Source: Chitinophaga niabensis (GTDB lineage Bacteria; Bacteroidota; Bacteroidia; Chitinophagales; Chitinophagaceae). Taken from it: a DNA stretch of 64,000 nt. Shown piece after piece: positions 55,078 to 62,983 of this stretch. The position numbers were made by a program, and so were the translations under genes. Every line of letters begins with the position of its first letter. Within the stretch, counting starts at the first letter, position 1. The notes beneath the pieces were generated by a model. The model had not been told where the DNA came from, did not search any database, and saw nothing but the letters and a program-made list of their open reading frames with translations. The stretch spans positions 3,846,482 to 3,910,481 of the forward strand of contig NZ_FSRA01000001.1 in NCBI RefSeq assembly GCF_900129465.1. Reading direction: 5' to 3'.

Positions 55078-56556
55078 ATGTCAATCACCAAATACTCACT
55101 GGCTTTACTTGCATGCTGGCTGGTAGCTTTTAAACCTTCTCCGCAGGTAGCTATCACCAGGGAACGCGCAGATGAATTATTGGCCAAACTGCCTGACTGG
55201 GATCCCTGGGTAAGGAGCCCGGATGCCAGTACCCTGGCCTGGAATGAATCCCCTACCCTGCATGCGCTTGCAGATATGTATGAAGCTACCAATGATCCGC
55301 ATTACCTGGAAATACTGGCTCAGCGGGGCCAAAATGTACTTTCTCACCGGGATGACAGGCGTAATGTAGCAGATGGTTCCGGGAAGGTAAGGCCGGGTTG
55401 GAGCATGGCTTCCAAGTATGTAGTGGCTACAGGGAAATTGGATGATGTTATTGATGTACGTTCCACACCTTCCGCCTATAATAATCAAACCACCGTGGAA
55501 GTAGTACCTGCGAACGGATCATTTACCCTGGTGGTGAATAATAAATTCTTCAAAAGGAAAGAAGTATTTGCAGACCTGAGCCTGAACCCTTCGGATGCAC
55601 GTTTTGTTGAAAAGGTGGTTAATGATCCCATGGCTCCTTACTCCTGCGCAGCCGGCGAGTATACAGATAAATCCAACCTGATCAGGGTGAAGCTGTTGAA
55701 GAAAGGTGTTTTGAATGCCGGGACAATTACACTGAAACCTGTTCCATTAGCGTATAGCGGATACTATGGCGTGATCTATCAACCCATGCTGCGCTTTGTG
55801 GAGCATGTAAAAAAGAACCCTGCTTTAGCGTACCTGGTGCCTGCTGCAGATAGCTTTATTGTTGCGGCTGCCGCATCTTATGATGATATCATTAAAAGGC
55901 TCTGGCGGGAAGGGCCCAACAAGGGTGAAGGTTACTTTCTTACCTGTGAAAAGGGAGAATCGTTCCCTGCAGATAATGTGGGAGCGCCTTTCAACTTCCA
56001 GGGCAGGCAGGTATGTGCCATGCTGGCTTTACATCGCCTAACAGGAAAAAAGGTATATAAAGAGAAAGCAGAGAAGATGTGCAGGATGTTCAAGAACCGT
56101 TTACGGTACGATCAGCAAAAAGATCTCTACGAATGGAACTACTGGTTTGAGCCGATGACCACCATTGGATGGAAACCTGAAGATAATCTCTCCGCTAATG
56201 TAAAATACTTTAAACCTTATGCGATAACAGAAGATGTTTCACACGGGATCCTGGACATTGCCATGGTTGCTGCGGCTACAGAACAAGGCGTAGTATTTGA
56301 CAACACTGATCTGAAACGCTTTGCCAATACGCTCCTGGTGAATGTAATGACACCGGATGGCTGTGATATGAGAAGAAGGGTGGATGGGTTAGGGCCTGCG
56401 CATCCTGCCTATTTCAATCAACTGCATGGCTGGCTCGAACTGGCACCCGGGAATGCAAAAGTATTCCCCGTTATTAAGAAAGCTTATCTCTGCAAGAATG
56501 AAGAGTCTTTTGTATTCTGTGCGCGGTTATTAAAATGGGAGAAAAAATTAAACTAA
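55078..56556 (+). CDS. Exported (alpha/alpha)-toroid protein, glycan-modifying enzyme candidate
   Basis: A 492-aa protein from the ATG at 55078; signal peptide KYSLALLACWLVAF. The body shows toroid-like helical repeats: LHALADMYEATNDPHYLEILAQR, FQGRQVCAMLALHRLTGKKVYKEKAEKMC, and WFEPMTTIGWKPEDNLS with DVSHGILDIAMVAAA. This resembles glucuronyl C5-epimerase, heparinase and glycosidase toroids, but no family can be named. It is third gene of the plus-strand unit; the 3' end overlaps the convergent M20 gene by 9 bp. Confidence 0.78.
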   Translation: MSITKYSLALLACWLVAFKPSPQVAITRERADELLAKLPDWDPWVRSPDASTLAWNESPTLHALADMYEATNDPHYLEILAQRGQNVLSHRDDRRNVADGSGKVRPGWSMASKYVVATGKLDDVIDVRSTPSAYNNQTTVEVVPANGSFTLVVNNKFFKRKEVFADLSLNPSDARFVEKVVNDPMAPYSCAAGEYTDKSNLIRVKLLKKGVLNAGTITLKPVPLAYSGYYGVIYQPMLRFVEHVKKNPALAYLVPAADSFIVAAAASYDDIIKRLWREGPNKGEGYFLTCEKGESFPADNVGAPFNFQGRQVCAMLALHRLTGKKVYKEKAEKMCRMFKNRLRYDQQKDLYEWNYWFEPMTTIGWKPEDNLSANVKYFKPYAITEDVSHGILDIAMVAAATEQGVVFDNTDLKRFANTLLVNVMTPDGCDMRRRVDGLGPAHPAYFNQLHGWLELAPGNAKVFPVIKKAYLCKNEESFVFCARLLKWEKKLN

Positions 56557-57729
56557 ACTTCTAATAGCGATATAAGCCATCAATCCGGGGCCCAGCCGAA
56601 GTGCATCTTCATCAATATTAAAACCGGGGGTATGGAGGGAAGCGGTGATATTACGATCAACGTTTCCCACTCCCAATAAATAAAAGCAGGCAGGTAGCTC
56701 CCTGCCGTAATAGGCAAAATCTTCCGAAGCCATCCAGATATCCAGGTCTATAATATTTTCCCTGCCGGCATATTCTTCTATGTAAGAGATAACATTGGCA
56801 GTAAGCCCTTCCTCATTCACCAATGCCGGATACCCTTTAACAATATTGAGCTCACAGGTAGCGCCCATTCCTTCCACCGTTGCTTCCACTATCCTGCGGA
56901 TCCGCCGGTGTGCTTCGTCCCGCCATTCCTCATTCATGGTGCGGAAAGTTCCTTCAATATAAACCGCATCCGGGATCACATTTATAGCCCCCTCCGCCAT
57001 GAAACGGCCAAAGGATAATACGCTGGGAATAGAAGGGTTTGCGACCCTGCTTACTATCTGCTGTAAAGACACGATGACCTGTGAGGCAATGACCACAGGA
57101 TCTATATTCAGATGAGGTTGTGCACCATGCCCACCCCTTCCATGAATGTGAAGCGTGATCTCGTCCATGGAAGCCATAAACTTCCCTTTTCTTATCCCGA
57201 TCTTTCCTACCGGTATGGAAGGCATTACGTGTTGCCCTATTGCTGCAAGGGGTGCAGGGTTCTGCAAAACACCATCGCGGATCATGTGGGTTGCACCTCC
57301 CGGTAGTTTTTCTTCCCCGGGCTGGAATAAGAGTTTGACAGTACCGCCAAATGTATGTTTGAGGGATTGCAGGACCTTTGCAGTGCCCAGTAAGGAAGCC
57401 GTGTGCGCATCATGGCCGCAGGCATGCATTACACCTTTTTGCTTTGATACATAAGGCACTTCGTTACTTTCTGTAATGGGCAATGCATCCATGTCCGCAC
57501 GCAACGCTATCACTTTTTCAGAAGGAAGGTCTCCTTTTATGAGCGCCAGCACGCCCGTTCCTGCAACAGGCGTCCATTCAATCCCCAGGTTGCTCAACGC
57601 TTTTTTCACATAAGCACTCGTTTCCTGCTCATGGAAAGAAAGCTCCGGATTGGCATGCAGATGCCGCCGGTCTTTTATCACTTCCGGGAAAATGGATGCG
57701 GACAATTTTTTGATCTCTTCTAATAACAT
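56548..57729 (-). CDS. M20-family N-acyl-amino-acid / N-acyl amidohydrolase
   Basis: A 393-aa cytosolic metallo-hydrolase of the M20D branch. The ATG at 57729 is preferred over a TTG at 57738. Metal ligands are in ADMDALPI, MHACGHDAHT, FQPGEEKLPGGA and MASEDFAYYG, and the dimerisation domain carries GRGGHGAQPH. These enzymes cleave N-acyl groups from amino acids or related amines. It is the last gene of the unit starting at 60998, right after the DHDPS-family gene, which suggests removal of an acyl group late in the pathway. Confidence 0.92.
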   Translation of the reverse strand: MLLEEIKKLSASIFPEVIKDRRHLHANPELSFHEQETSAYVKKALSNLGIEWTPVAGTGVLALIKGDLPSEKVIALRADMDALPITESNEVPYVSKQKGVMHACGHDAHTASLLGTAKVLQSLKHTFGGTVKLLFQPGEEKLPGGATHMIRDGVLQNPAPLAAIGQHVMPSIPVGKIGIRKGKFMASMDEITLHIHGRGGHGAQPHLNIDPVVIASQVIVSLQQIVSRVANPSIPSVLSFGRFMAEGAINVIPDAVYIEGTFRTMNEEWRDEAHRRIRRIVEATVEGMGATCELNIVKGYPALVNEEGLTANVISYIEEYAGRENIIDLDIWMASEDFAYYGRELPACFYLLGVGNVDRNITASLHTPGFNIDEDALRLGPGLMAYIAIRSLV

Positions 57730-57734
57730 ATCAA

Positions 57735-58745
57735 TCAATGATCATTTTCTAAGAATTTCTTCACGAATTCATCTTCCACGAGGTGAGGATAGGCATTCAC
57801 CACCCTGGTAATTTCTTCCGCCTGCCCCGGAGAAAGTTTCTCATGAGGGTTCAGGCACCAGATACCTTTCATGAGGCCCTGCCTCCTCAACACTTCATGA
57901 ATACCGGCGATGCATCCTTTAAATGCATTTTTAGGATCAAAGATAGCCGCATTCATATCTGTTACTTCTATGCCGGTTGCCAGCAATGTATCCAGATCTG
58001 CATGTCCCTCCCTGATCCGGCGGAACAGTTCTACAGACCTGTGCGTCCAAACTGCATAATGCCCCAGTAATCCGCCTATGAATCGTTTTTCTTTTTCGCC
58101 AAAACGATAAGGCGTTACCAGGTCCGCCACTATATTATCATCGTTACCGGTGTACAATATGATATCCGTATCAGCAATAGCCCTTACCACATCCAGGGTT
58201 TGGTAGCGGTTGAAAGCAGCCACTTTAATGGCCTGCACGTTCGGGATGGCGGCAAAGGCTTTCCAGAAGTCATAACTCAACACACGGCCACCTACAGCAG
58301 GTTGCAGGTAGAAACCGAAAACGGGGATCATCTCTGCAATCACCTTTGTTCTTTCTATTAGTTCCTGCTCCGTGGCGTTCTGCAAACCGCCCATGCTCAG
58401 CAGGCCCAAGTCGTACCCGTATTTCAAAGCAAGTTCCGCATCCTTCACTGCACTTTTCAATGGGCCGCAGATACCTGCTACTTTGATAAGGGGCCTATCT
58501 CCTACTTCTTCGGCAGCCATCCTTAATACCGGTTCAAGATAGTTAAATTCCGGCTGACGGACCTCAAATTGCGTGGTGTGCACGCCAACAGCCACACCAT
58601 CCACGCCACTGGCCATATAATACCTGGTGAGCCTGCGCTGGCTTTTTTCGTCTATCGAGAGATCTTCATTCAGCGCCAGCGGATGTGCCGGTATGAAAGC
58701 GCCTTTTTGCAGCAGGGCTTTGATATGTTCTTTTAACTGTGCCAT
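57735..58745 (-). CDS. Dihydrodipicolinate synthase/N-acetylneuraminate lyase-family protein
   Basis: A 336-aa class I aldolase-fold protein. Schiff-base Lys174 (VQAIKVAAFNRYQ), Tyr146 in FYLQPAVGG (YxxP-type) and the Thr pair at 57-58 (GVHTTQFE) match the family's catalytic set. The lysine motif is not the GIKE form of true DapA. It is longer than DapA (about 290), and its catabolic setting argues for a retro-aldol on a keto acid rather than lysine synthesis. It lies 2 bp after the epimerase-like gene. Confidence 0.88.
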   Translation of the reverse strand: MAQLKEHIKALLQKGAFIPAHPLALNEDLSIDEKSQRRLTRYYMASGVDGVAVGVHTTQFEVRQPEFNYLEPVLRMAAEEVGDRPLIKVAGICGPLKSAVKDAELALKYGYDLGLLSMGGLQNATEQELIERTKVIAEMIPVFGFYLQPAVGGRVLSYDFWKAFAAIPNVQAIKVAAFNRYQTLDVVRAIADTDIILYTGNDDNIVADLVTPYRFGEKEKRFIGGLLGHYAVWTHRSVELFRRIREGHADLDTLLATGIEVTDMNAAIFDPKNAFKGCIAGIHEVLRRQGLMKGIWCLNPHEKLSPGQAEEITRVVNAYPHLVEDEFVKKFLENDH

Positions 58746-58747
58746 AA

Positions 58748-59755
58748 TTAAAAATTTCCTTCTCGTTCCTGAAAATGCGTTGGTTTATTCAAAGTTTTGC
58801 CTCCTGCTACTACCCATTCCGCAATGAGGTCTATCATCTGCCTGAGGGTTACATGCGGATAACCGAAGAGCCTGAAACATTCTGCTGAATTGCTCAGCAA
58901 TGCATCCGGCTGTTCTTCATTCACCAGGATGGGTTGTTTATTCAGCCGCTTACCAAACTCAGCCGCCAGCCAGCGAACAGGTACGGTTTCCGGGCCTGAT
59001 ACATTCAGCAGCTTAGCAGGTGTGGAGCAATGCAGTAATGCGCGGATAGCGATCTCATTGGCATCTCCCTGCCAGATCACATTTACATGGCCCATGCGCA
59101 GATCTATCTCCCGCTGTTCATTTACGGCTTTCGCAATTTCCAGCAGTACGCCATAACTCACATCGTTTGCATAATTGAGCCGGTAGATACATAAAGGCGT
59201 TCCGTAAAGAGAAGAGAAATACTGGAACATCCTTTCCCTGCCCAGGCAGGATTGGGCGTATTCGCCTAAAGGGGCAGCGGGGTTCTCCTCCGTCATGCCG
59301 CCATTTTTTACCGGAGAGAGCGGGTACACGTTGCCGGTAGAGAAAGCAACTATCCTGGCATCCCTGTATTTTTCCGCCACTCTTCCGGGCAGGTAAGTGT
59401 TCATTGCCCAGGTGTAGGACTCTTTGCCGGTGGTACCGAACTTCTGCCCAGCCAGGTAGATCACATTTTTTGCCGTGGGGAGATTCTGCAGCTCTGCGTC
59501 ATTGAGCAGGTTTGCAGCGACGGTTTCAATCCCTAAGCCGTTTAGTTCTGCTTCTAGCCCTGTTTCAGAAAACCGTGAGATGCCGATGATCCTTTTATTA
59601 ATACCGGCTTTATTCACAGCCGCTTTTGCCAGCCTTGCCATAGCGGGGCCCATTTTGCCGCCAACGCCCAACAAAATGATATCTCCTTCTATTCTGGCGA
59701 TATCGTTCACCAATGCTTCCGAAGGCGCTAACATGGCCTGATAAATCTGTTCCAT
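58748..59755 (-). CDS. NAD-dependent epimerase/dehydratase-like SDR protein, YxxxK altered
   Basis: A 335-aa extended-SDR protein from the ATG at 59755 (a TTG at 59758 is less likely). The Rossmann motif is GVGGKMG (about 30-36), and FSTGNVYPLS provides the Ser/Thr. The catalytic YxxxK reads YAQSC, with Cys in place of Lys (about residue 170). The C terminus binds a sugar-like substrate in relatives. Either it uses another proton relay or the protein has a binding role. The gene lies between the Nramp-fold transporter and the DHDPS-family gene, spacings 10 and 2 bp. Confidence 0.85.
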   Translation of the reverse strand: MEQIYQAMLAPSEALVNDIARIEGDIILLGVGGKMGPAMARLAKAAVNKAGINKRIIGISRFSETGLEAELNGLGIETVAANLLNDAELQNLPTAKNVIYLAGQKFGTTGKESYTWAMNTYLPGRVAEKYRDARIVAFSTGNVYPLSPVKNGGMTEENPAAPLGEYAQSCLGRERMFQYFSSLYGTPLCIYRLNYANDVSYGVLLEIAKAVNEQREIDLRMGHVNVIWQGDANEIAIRALLHCSTPAKLLNVSGPETVPVRWLAAEFGKRLNKQPILVNEEQPDALLSNSAECFRLFGYPHVTLRQMIDLIAEWVVAGGKTLNKPTHFQEREGNF

Positions 59756-59765
59756 CAATAATGTT

Positions 59766-60998
59766 TTATTTCAAAAAAATGTCTTTAAAATTAATGACCG
59801 CCAGTGCGAGGATAACCAGCAAACCTAATGCACCAGCTACTTTTACGAAGGTGCTGTTCTTGTCCTTCCCCATAAGCTTTTCATCGTTGGCGATGAGGTA
59901 CATAGCAATTCCTACCACCGGCACAACGAAGATGGTGACGCTTTGTGCGAATACGATCAGTTCCAGCGGCAGCCTTCCAAAGGCTATTGCAATGATGGCC
60001 CCGGCCAGCATTACCAGCGCAATGAAGAAGCGGATGCTCTTTGCACTGAAATTATTGCCATAACCTAAGGCATCCCCTAATAAAAGTCCGCCCACTCCTG
60101 CATTTCCAATAATAGAAGAGAAAGAGGCACCAAATAAACCAATGAGGAATAAACCGGAGGCGTAGCTACCGAAAAGTGGTTCCAGGGCCAGGGACATATC
60201 TGATGCCGTATTCACCGTGATATTCCTGGGATGCAGGATAGCAGCGGCACAGATCAAAACAATGGCGCTCATGAAACCCAGGATGATGATACCCGTAACA
60301 CTATCGCTCCTTCTCTTTGGTTCCGGTTGGTTTGGCTGCAGCTGGCGGATCCTTCTTCTTTCCTGTACCAGGTAGGATTGATAGAATGCCCCTACAATAG
60401 AAAAACAGGAAGCCATAAAAGCAATCACCAAACCCTGAGAGCCTTCCGATACGGAAGGAATGAAACCAGCAGCCGTTTGCTTCAGATCAGGGTTGACCAG
60501 GAAAACAGTTACAATAAAAGATAATAACATCAATCCTATCAAGGCAATCATCAGCCATTCCAATACTTTATAGAAGGCCCTGAAAAAAAGGAGTGCAATA
60601 CTTATAATATTAAAGGCAATGATCCATGGTGTGGTAGAAGTGTGCGTTAATTCCGCCAGGGCCACTCCTACTCCTACTGAATTACCTGCCTGGAAAGATG
60701 TACAGACCAGGAACACCCCAATGCCGATAATGATGCCTACACCTTTGCCCCAACGAGCTTTAATGGAACTAAGCAATGATTGCTGCGTAGCGTATCCAAT
60801 ACGGGCAGCCATGTTGGTGAAGATGACCATAAAGAAGATGGCTACGGCGATGATCCATAATAAATCAAAACCGTAGTTGGCACCCAACTTAGAGGTGATG
60901 GTCATTTTACTGGGGCCGAAGACGAGGGCGGCAATGATTAATCCCGGGCCGAGGCCTTTGAGCCAGGAGAGGACATTTGATTGTTTCTGATCTGCCAT
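59766..60998 (-). CDS. Nramp-fold transporter lacking the DPGN and MPH metal motifs
   Basis: A 410-aa inner-membrane protein with about 11 spans. The start, GLGPGLIIAALVFGPSKMTI, is Nramp-like, but the TM1 metal-binding DPGN is GPSK (28-31). TM6, where Nramp has MPH, reads FGASFSSIIGNAG. Aspartate, asparagine and the TM6 methionine that hold Mn/Fe are therefore absent. It heads a four-gene catabolic unit with an operator-like site 34-47 nt upstream. An organic solute rather than a metal is the likely cargo (inference). Annotation pipelines would call it a divalent metal transporter. Confidence 0.85.
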   Translation of the reverse strand: MADQKQSNVLSWLKGLGPGLIIAALVFGPSKMTITSKLGANYGFDLLWIIAVAIFFMVIFTNMAARIGYATQQSLLSSIKARWGKGVGIIIGIGVFLVCTSFQAGNSVGVGVALAELTHTSTTPWIIAFNIISIALLFFRAFYKVLEWLMIALIGLMLLSFIVTVFLVNPDLKQTAAGFIPSVSEGSQGLVIAFMASCFSIVGAFYQSYLVQERRRIRQLQPNQPEPKRRSDSVTGIIILGFMSAIVLICAAAILHPRNITVNTASDMSLALEPLFGSYASGLFLIGLFGASFSSIIGNAGVGGLLLGDALGYGNNFSAKSIRFFIALVMLAGAIIAIAFGRLPLELIVFAQSVTIFVVPVVGIAMYLIANDEKLMGKDKNSTFVKVAGALGLLVILALAVINFKDIFLK

Positions 60999-61031
60999 AT
61001 GCTGATAAAATGATAGTTGGAATGAAGATTT

Positions 61032-61051
61032 CGGTAACGTACCCGAAAATA
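61032..61051 (-). promoter_or_regulatory. LacI-type operator overlapping a -7-like box, Nramp-fold unit
   Basis: The minus strand reads TATTTTCGGGTACGTTACCG: TATTTTCG (7 of 8 to TAnnTTTG) continues into CGGGTACGTTACCG (61032-61045). Locally TTTCGGGTAC|GTTACCGAAA pairs at 8 of 10 positions, the most symmetric of the copies around this centre. Confidence 0.62.
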
Positions 61052-61107
61052 GACATAAAATTGAATTATTTATAGGAAAATGGGGAGTTGGAGGAAATTT
61101 TGGAGGA

Positions 61108-61371
61108 TTACTGTTTAAATAGTTGGCGATAGGTTATGATATCATCCTGTAATAGCTGGCAGGCTGCTTCTGTGAATCTGAGGGTTTCACCGAATGCTAT
61201 GAAGATCTTTTGTTTTTCAGACGCATCCATATCTTCAAAATACTCACTTTCTGCTGCTGCAACAATGAGAGGCCATAGTGCCTGTACGAGTTCTCCAGGT
61301 TCTTTAAATAATGCATGGAAACTGCTGGCTGTTTTTAGGCATTGCTCCTTTTCTTTTATGGATAAAGACAT
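61108..61371 (-). CDS. Small protein of unknown function
   Basis: An 87-aa acidic, helical protein (MSLSIKEKEQCLKTASSFHALF...) with no signal or known motif. An ATG start and amphipathic helices support it being real. It is divergent from the XRE regulator gene, with 198 bp between, so the two may be linked. Confidence 0.6.
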   Translation of the reverse strand: MSLSIKEKEQCLKTASSFHALFKEPGELVQALWPLIVAAAESEYFEDMDASEKQKIFIAFGETLRFTEAACQLLQDDIITYRQLFKQ

Positions 61372-61554
61372 ATCGTTTGGAGTTTAAAAATCGCAATATG
61401 TGTATATTAACTTCGTTATTTGTGCTTTTTTGCACAGATATAAAATTACAACATTTGGGTTAAAATCCACCAATATTAATATTTATACATAAATAATACT
61501 ATCTAATCGAAATATTGTGTTTTTCACCAACAATAGTGATAATTTATGCCGTTT

Positions 61555-61562
61555 TATATTTG
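61555..61562 (+). promoter_or_regulatory. TAnnTTTG -7 box upstream of the XRE gene
   Basis: TATATTTG matches the consensus and ends 7 nt before the ATG at 61570, predicting a near-leaderless transcript. The surrounding 61372-61569 region is very AT-rich and shows nothing else. Confidence 0.45.
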
Positions 61563-61569
61563 CGCCATT

Positions 61570-61776
61570 ATGCCTGAAAGCAAGCGCACATATAATCGTA
61601 TCAAGGCAATGCTGGCTTTGAAACATAAGACCAGTAAAGAGTTGGCCGAACATTTACAGATCAATCCACAGACTGTATCCAGCTGGGCTACGAATTCCCG
61701 TCAGCCACGTCTCGATGAGCTGTTTGCTATTGCAGAGTTTTTGAAAGTTGGCCCTTGTGAATTGCTGGAAATTTAG
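61570..61776 (+). CDS. Small XRE/HTH-type transcriptional regulator
   Basis: A 68-aa single-domain DNA-binding protein from the ATG at 61570. The helix-turn-helix is TSKELAEHLQINPQTVSSWATNSRQP, followed by LDELFAIAEFLKVGPCELL, the typical XRE/Cro end. There is no effector domain. Its last 50 bp overlap the convergent acyltransferase gene. Confidence 0.85.
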   Translation: MPESKRTYNRIKAMLALKHKTSKELAEHLQINPQTVSSWATNSRQPRLDELFAIAEFLKVGPCELLEI

Positions 61777-62878
61777 ATGCTAATATCCTTTGCCTAAGCC
61801 GCAAAAAAGGCTCTTCCACCGTTTTGTATAATACCAACGCAGCCAGAATAGTTCCTGCCAGGCATAACAGGAACATCAGATTTCCTTTAGGTTCAATATT
61901 CATTTTTGCCAACAATGGCTGTATTACGTGCATAACTCCCTTATGTATAAGATAAAGCCCAAAGGATAATTTTGCAATCCATGCAGTAAAGCGGCTATTG
62001 TATTTATATAATACACAATTGGGACTTAGTGCAGCCACTACCAGCAATCCATAACCAGCAGCCACTAGCGGGAAACCGAATATAGATGCATAAAAGCTTT
62101 TCTGATCCTCACACAGGAACCAGGCACCTGTTAACACGATAAAGCCCAGCACCAGGGTAACATTCCCATACTTTGTGATCCATTCTTTAGCAGATGGTTT
62201 AAATGTAAATAATGCAGCAATGGAAACACCTGCCAGCAAGCCATCCAGCCTGTTGTAGGTAGGGTAATAGATCTGTTTGTACCAGGTAATTCCAAAAGTA
62301 TCATTTCCTGCATCCGGCGCAACCAACGTATACCAGGTAAATAGCCTTGCCGCAAATCCAAAAAGTAGCAAACCTGATAAGAACGCCCCTCCCCTCTTTG
62401 TAGCATTGAAATATACTATTGTTATCAGCGCCAATGGGAAGAGCAAATAAAAATGCTCTTCTACGCACAGTGACCAAACATGTGAAAAGGTGCCAAAATG
62501 CTTAATATCAAAGTCAAAGTTCTGCGTGAAGGTGAGGAACTTCCAAAGCGGAGGTAAGGCCTCCTTTTCATGGAATGCAGGGACTAAGAAATAAATGGCC
62601 AGGACTACCAGGTAAGCAGGAATGATCCTGAAGAAACGTTTAATGAAAAACTCAGGTAAAGAAATGGGTTTCGCTACTGCTATGCTGGCGAACAATTGCG
62701 AGGAGATCAGGTAGCCGCTTAATACAAAAAAGAGGTCTACCCCCGTCCAGCCAAAACCCATTACATCGTCTATCCACTCCGGATGTTTGAACATCCTGTA
62801 ATGATAAAACAACACAGTGATAATAGCCAATGCTCTTAAATGATCCAGCCCTGCAAGCTTTCCGTTTGTATGCGCCAT
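61727..62878 (-). CDS. Acyltransferase-3 family membrane protein (OafA-like)
   Basis: A 383-aa integral membrane O-acyltransferase with about 10 spans. The family signature is at the N terminus: GLDHLRALAIITVLFYHYRMF (Arg and His of the active site) and GWTGVDLFFVLSGYLIS. The protein keeps the full transmembrane core and has no SGNH domain. It transfers acetyl or other acyl groups to exported glycans. It has a basic C-terminal tail. Confidence 0.93.
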   Translation of the reverse strand: MAHTNGKLAGLDHLRALAIITVLFYHYRMFKHPEWIDDVMGFGWTGVDLFFVLSGYLISSQLFASIAVAKPISLPEFFIKRFFRIIPAYLVVLAIYFLVPAFHEKEALPPLWKFLTFTQNFDFDIKHFGTFSHVWSLCVEEHFYLLFPLALITIVYFNATKRGGAFLSGLLLFGFAARLFTWYTLVAPDAGNDTFGITWYKQIYYPTYNRLDGLLAGVSIAALFTFKPSAKEWITKYGNVTLVLGFIVLTGAWFLCEDQKSFYASIFGFPLVAAGYGLLVVAALSPNCVLYKYNSRFTAWIAKLSFGLYLIHKGVMHVIQPLLAKMNIEPKGNLMFLLCLAGTILAALVLYKTVEEPFLRLRQRILASKFPAIHKGQLSKTLQ

Positions 62879-62983
62879 AGATTATTACCCAAAATATGCA
62901 TTTAAGCATCAAATACTTACTATTTTATGCATACTGTTGTTGATCTTTTGTGGTGGGCGATGCATGAATTCTTTAAGCAGGTA

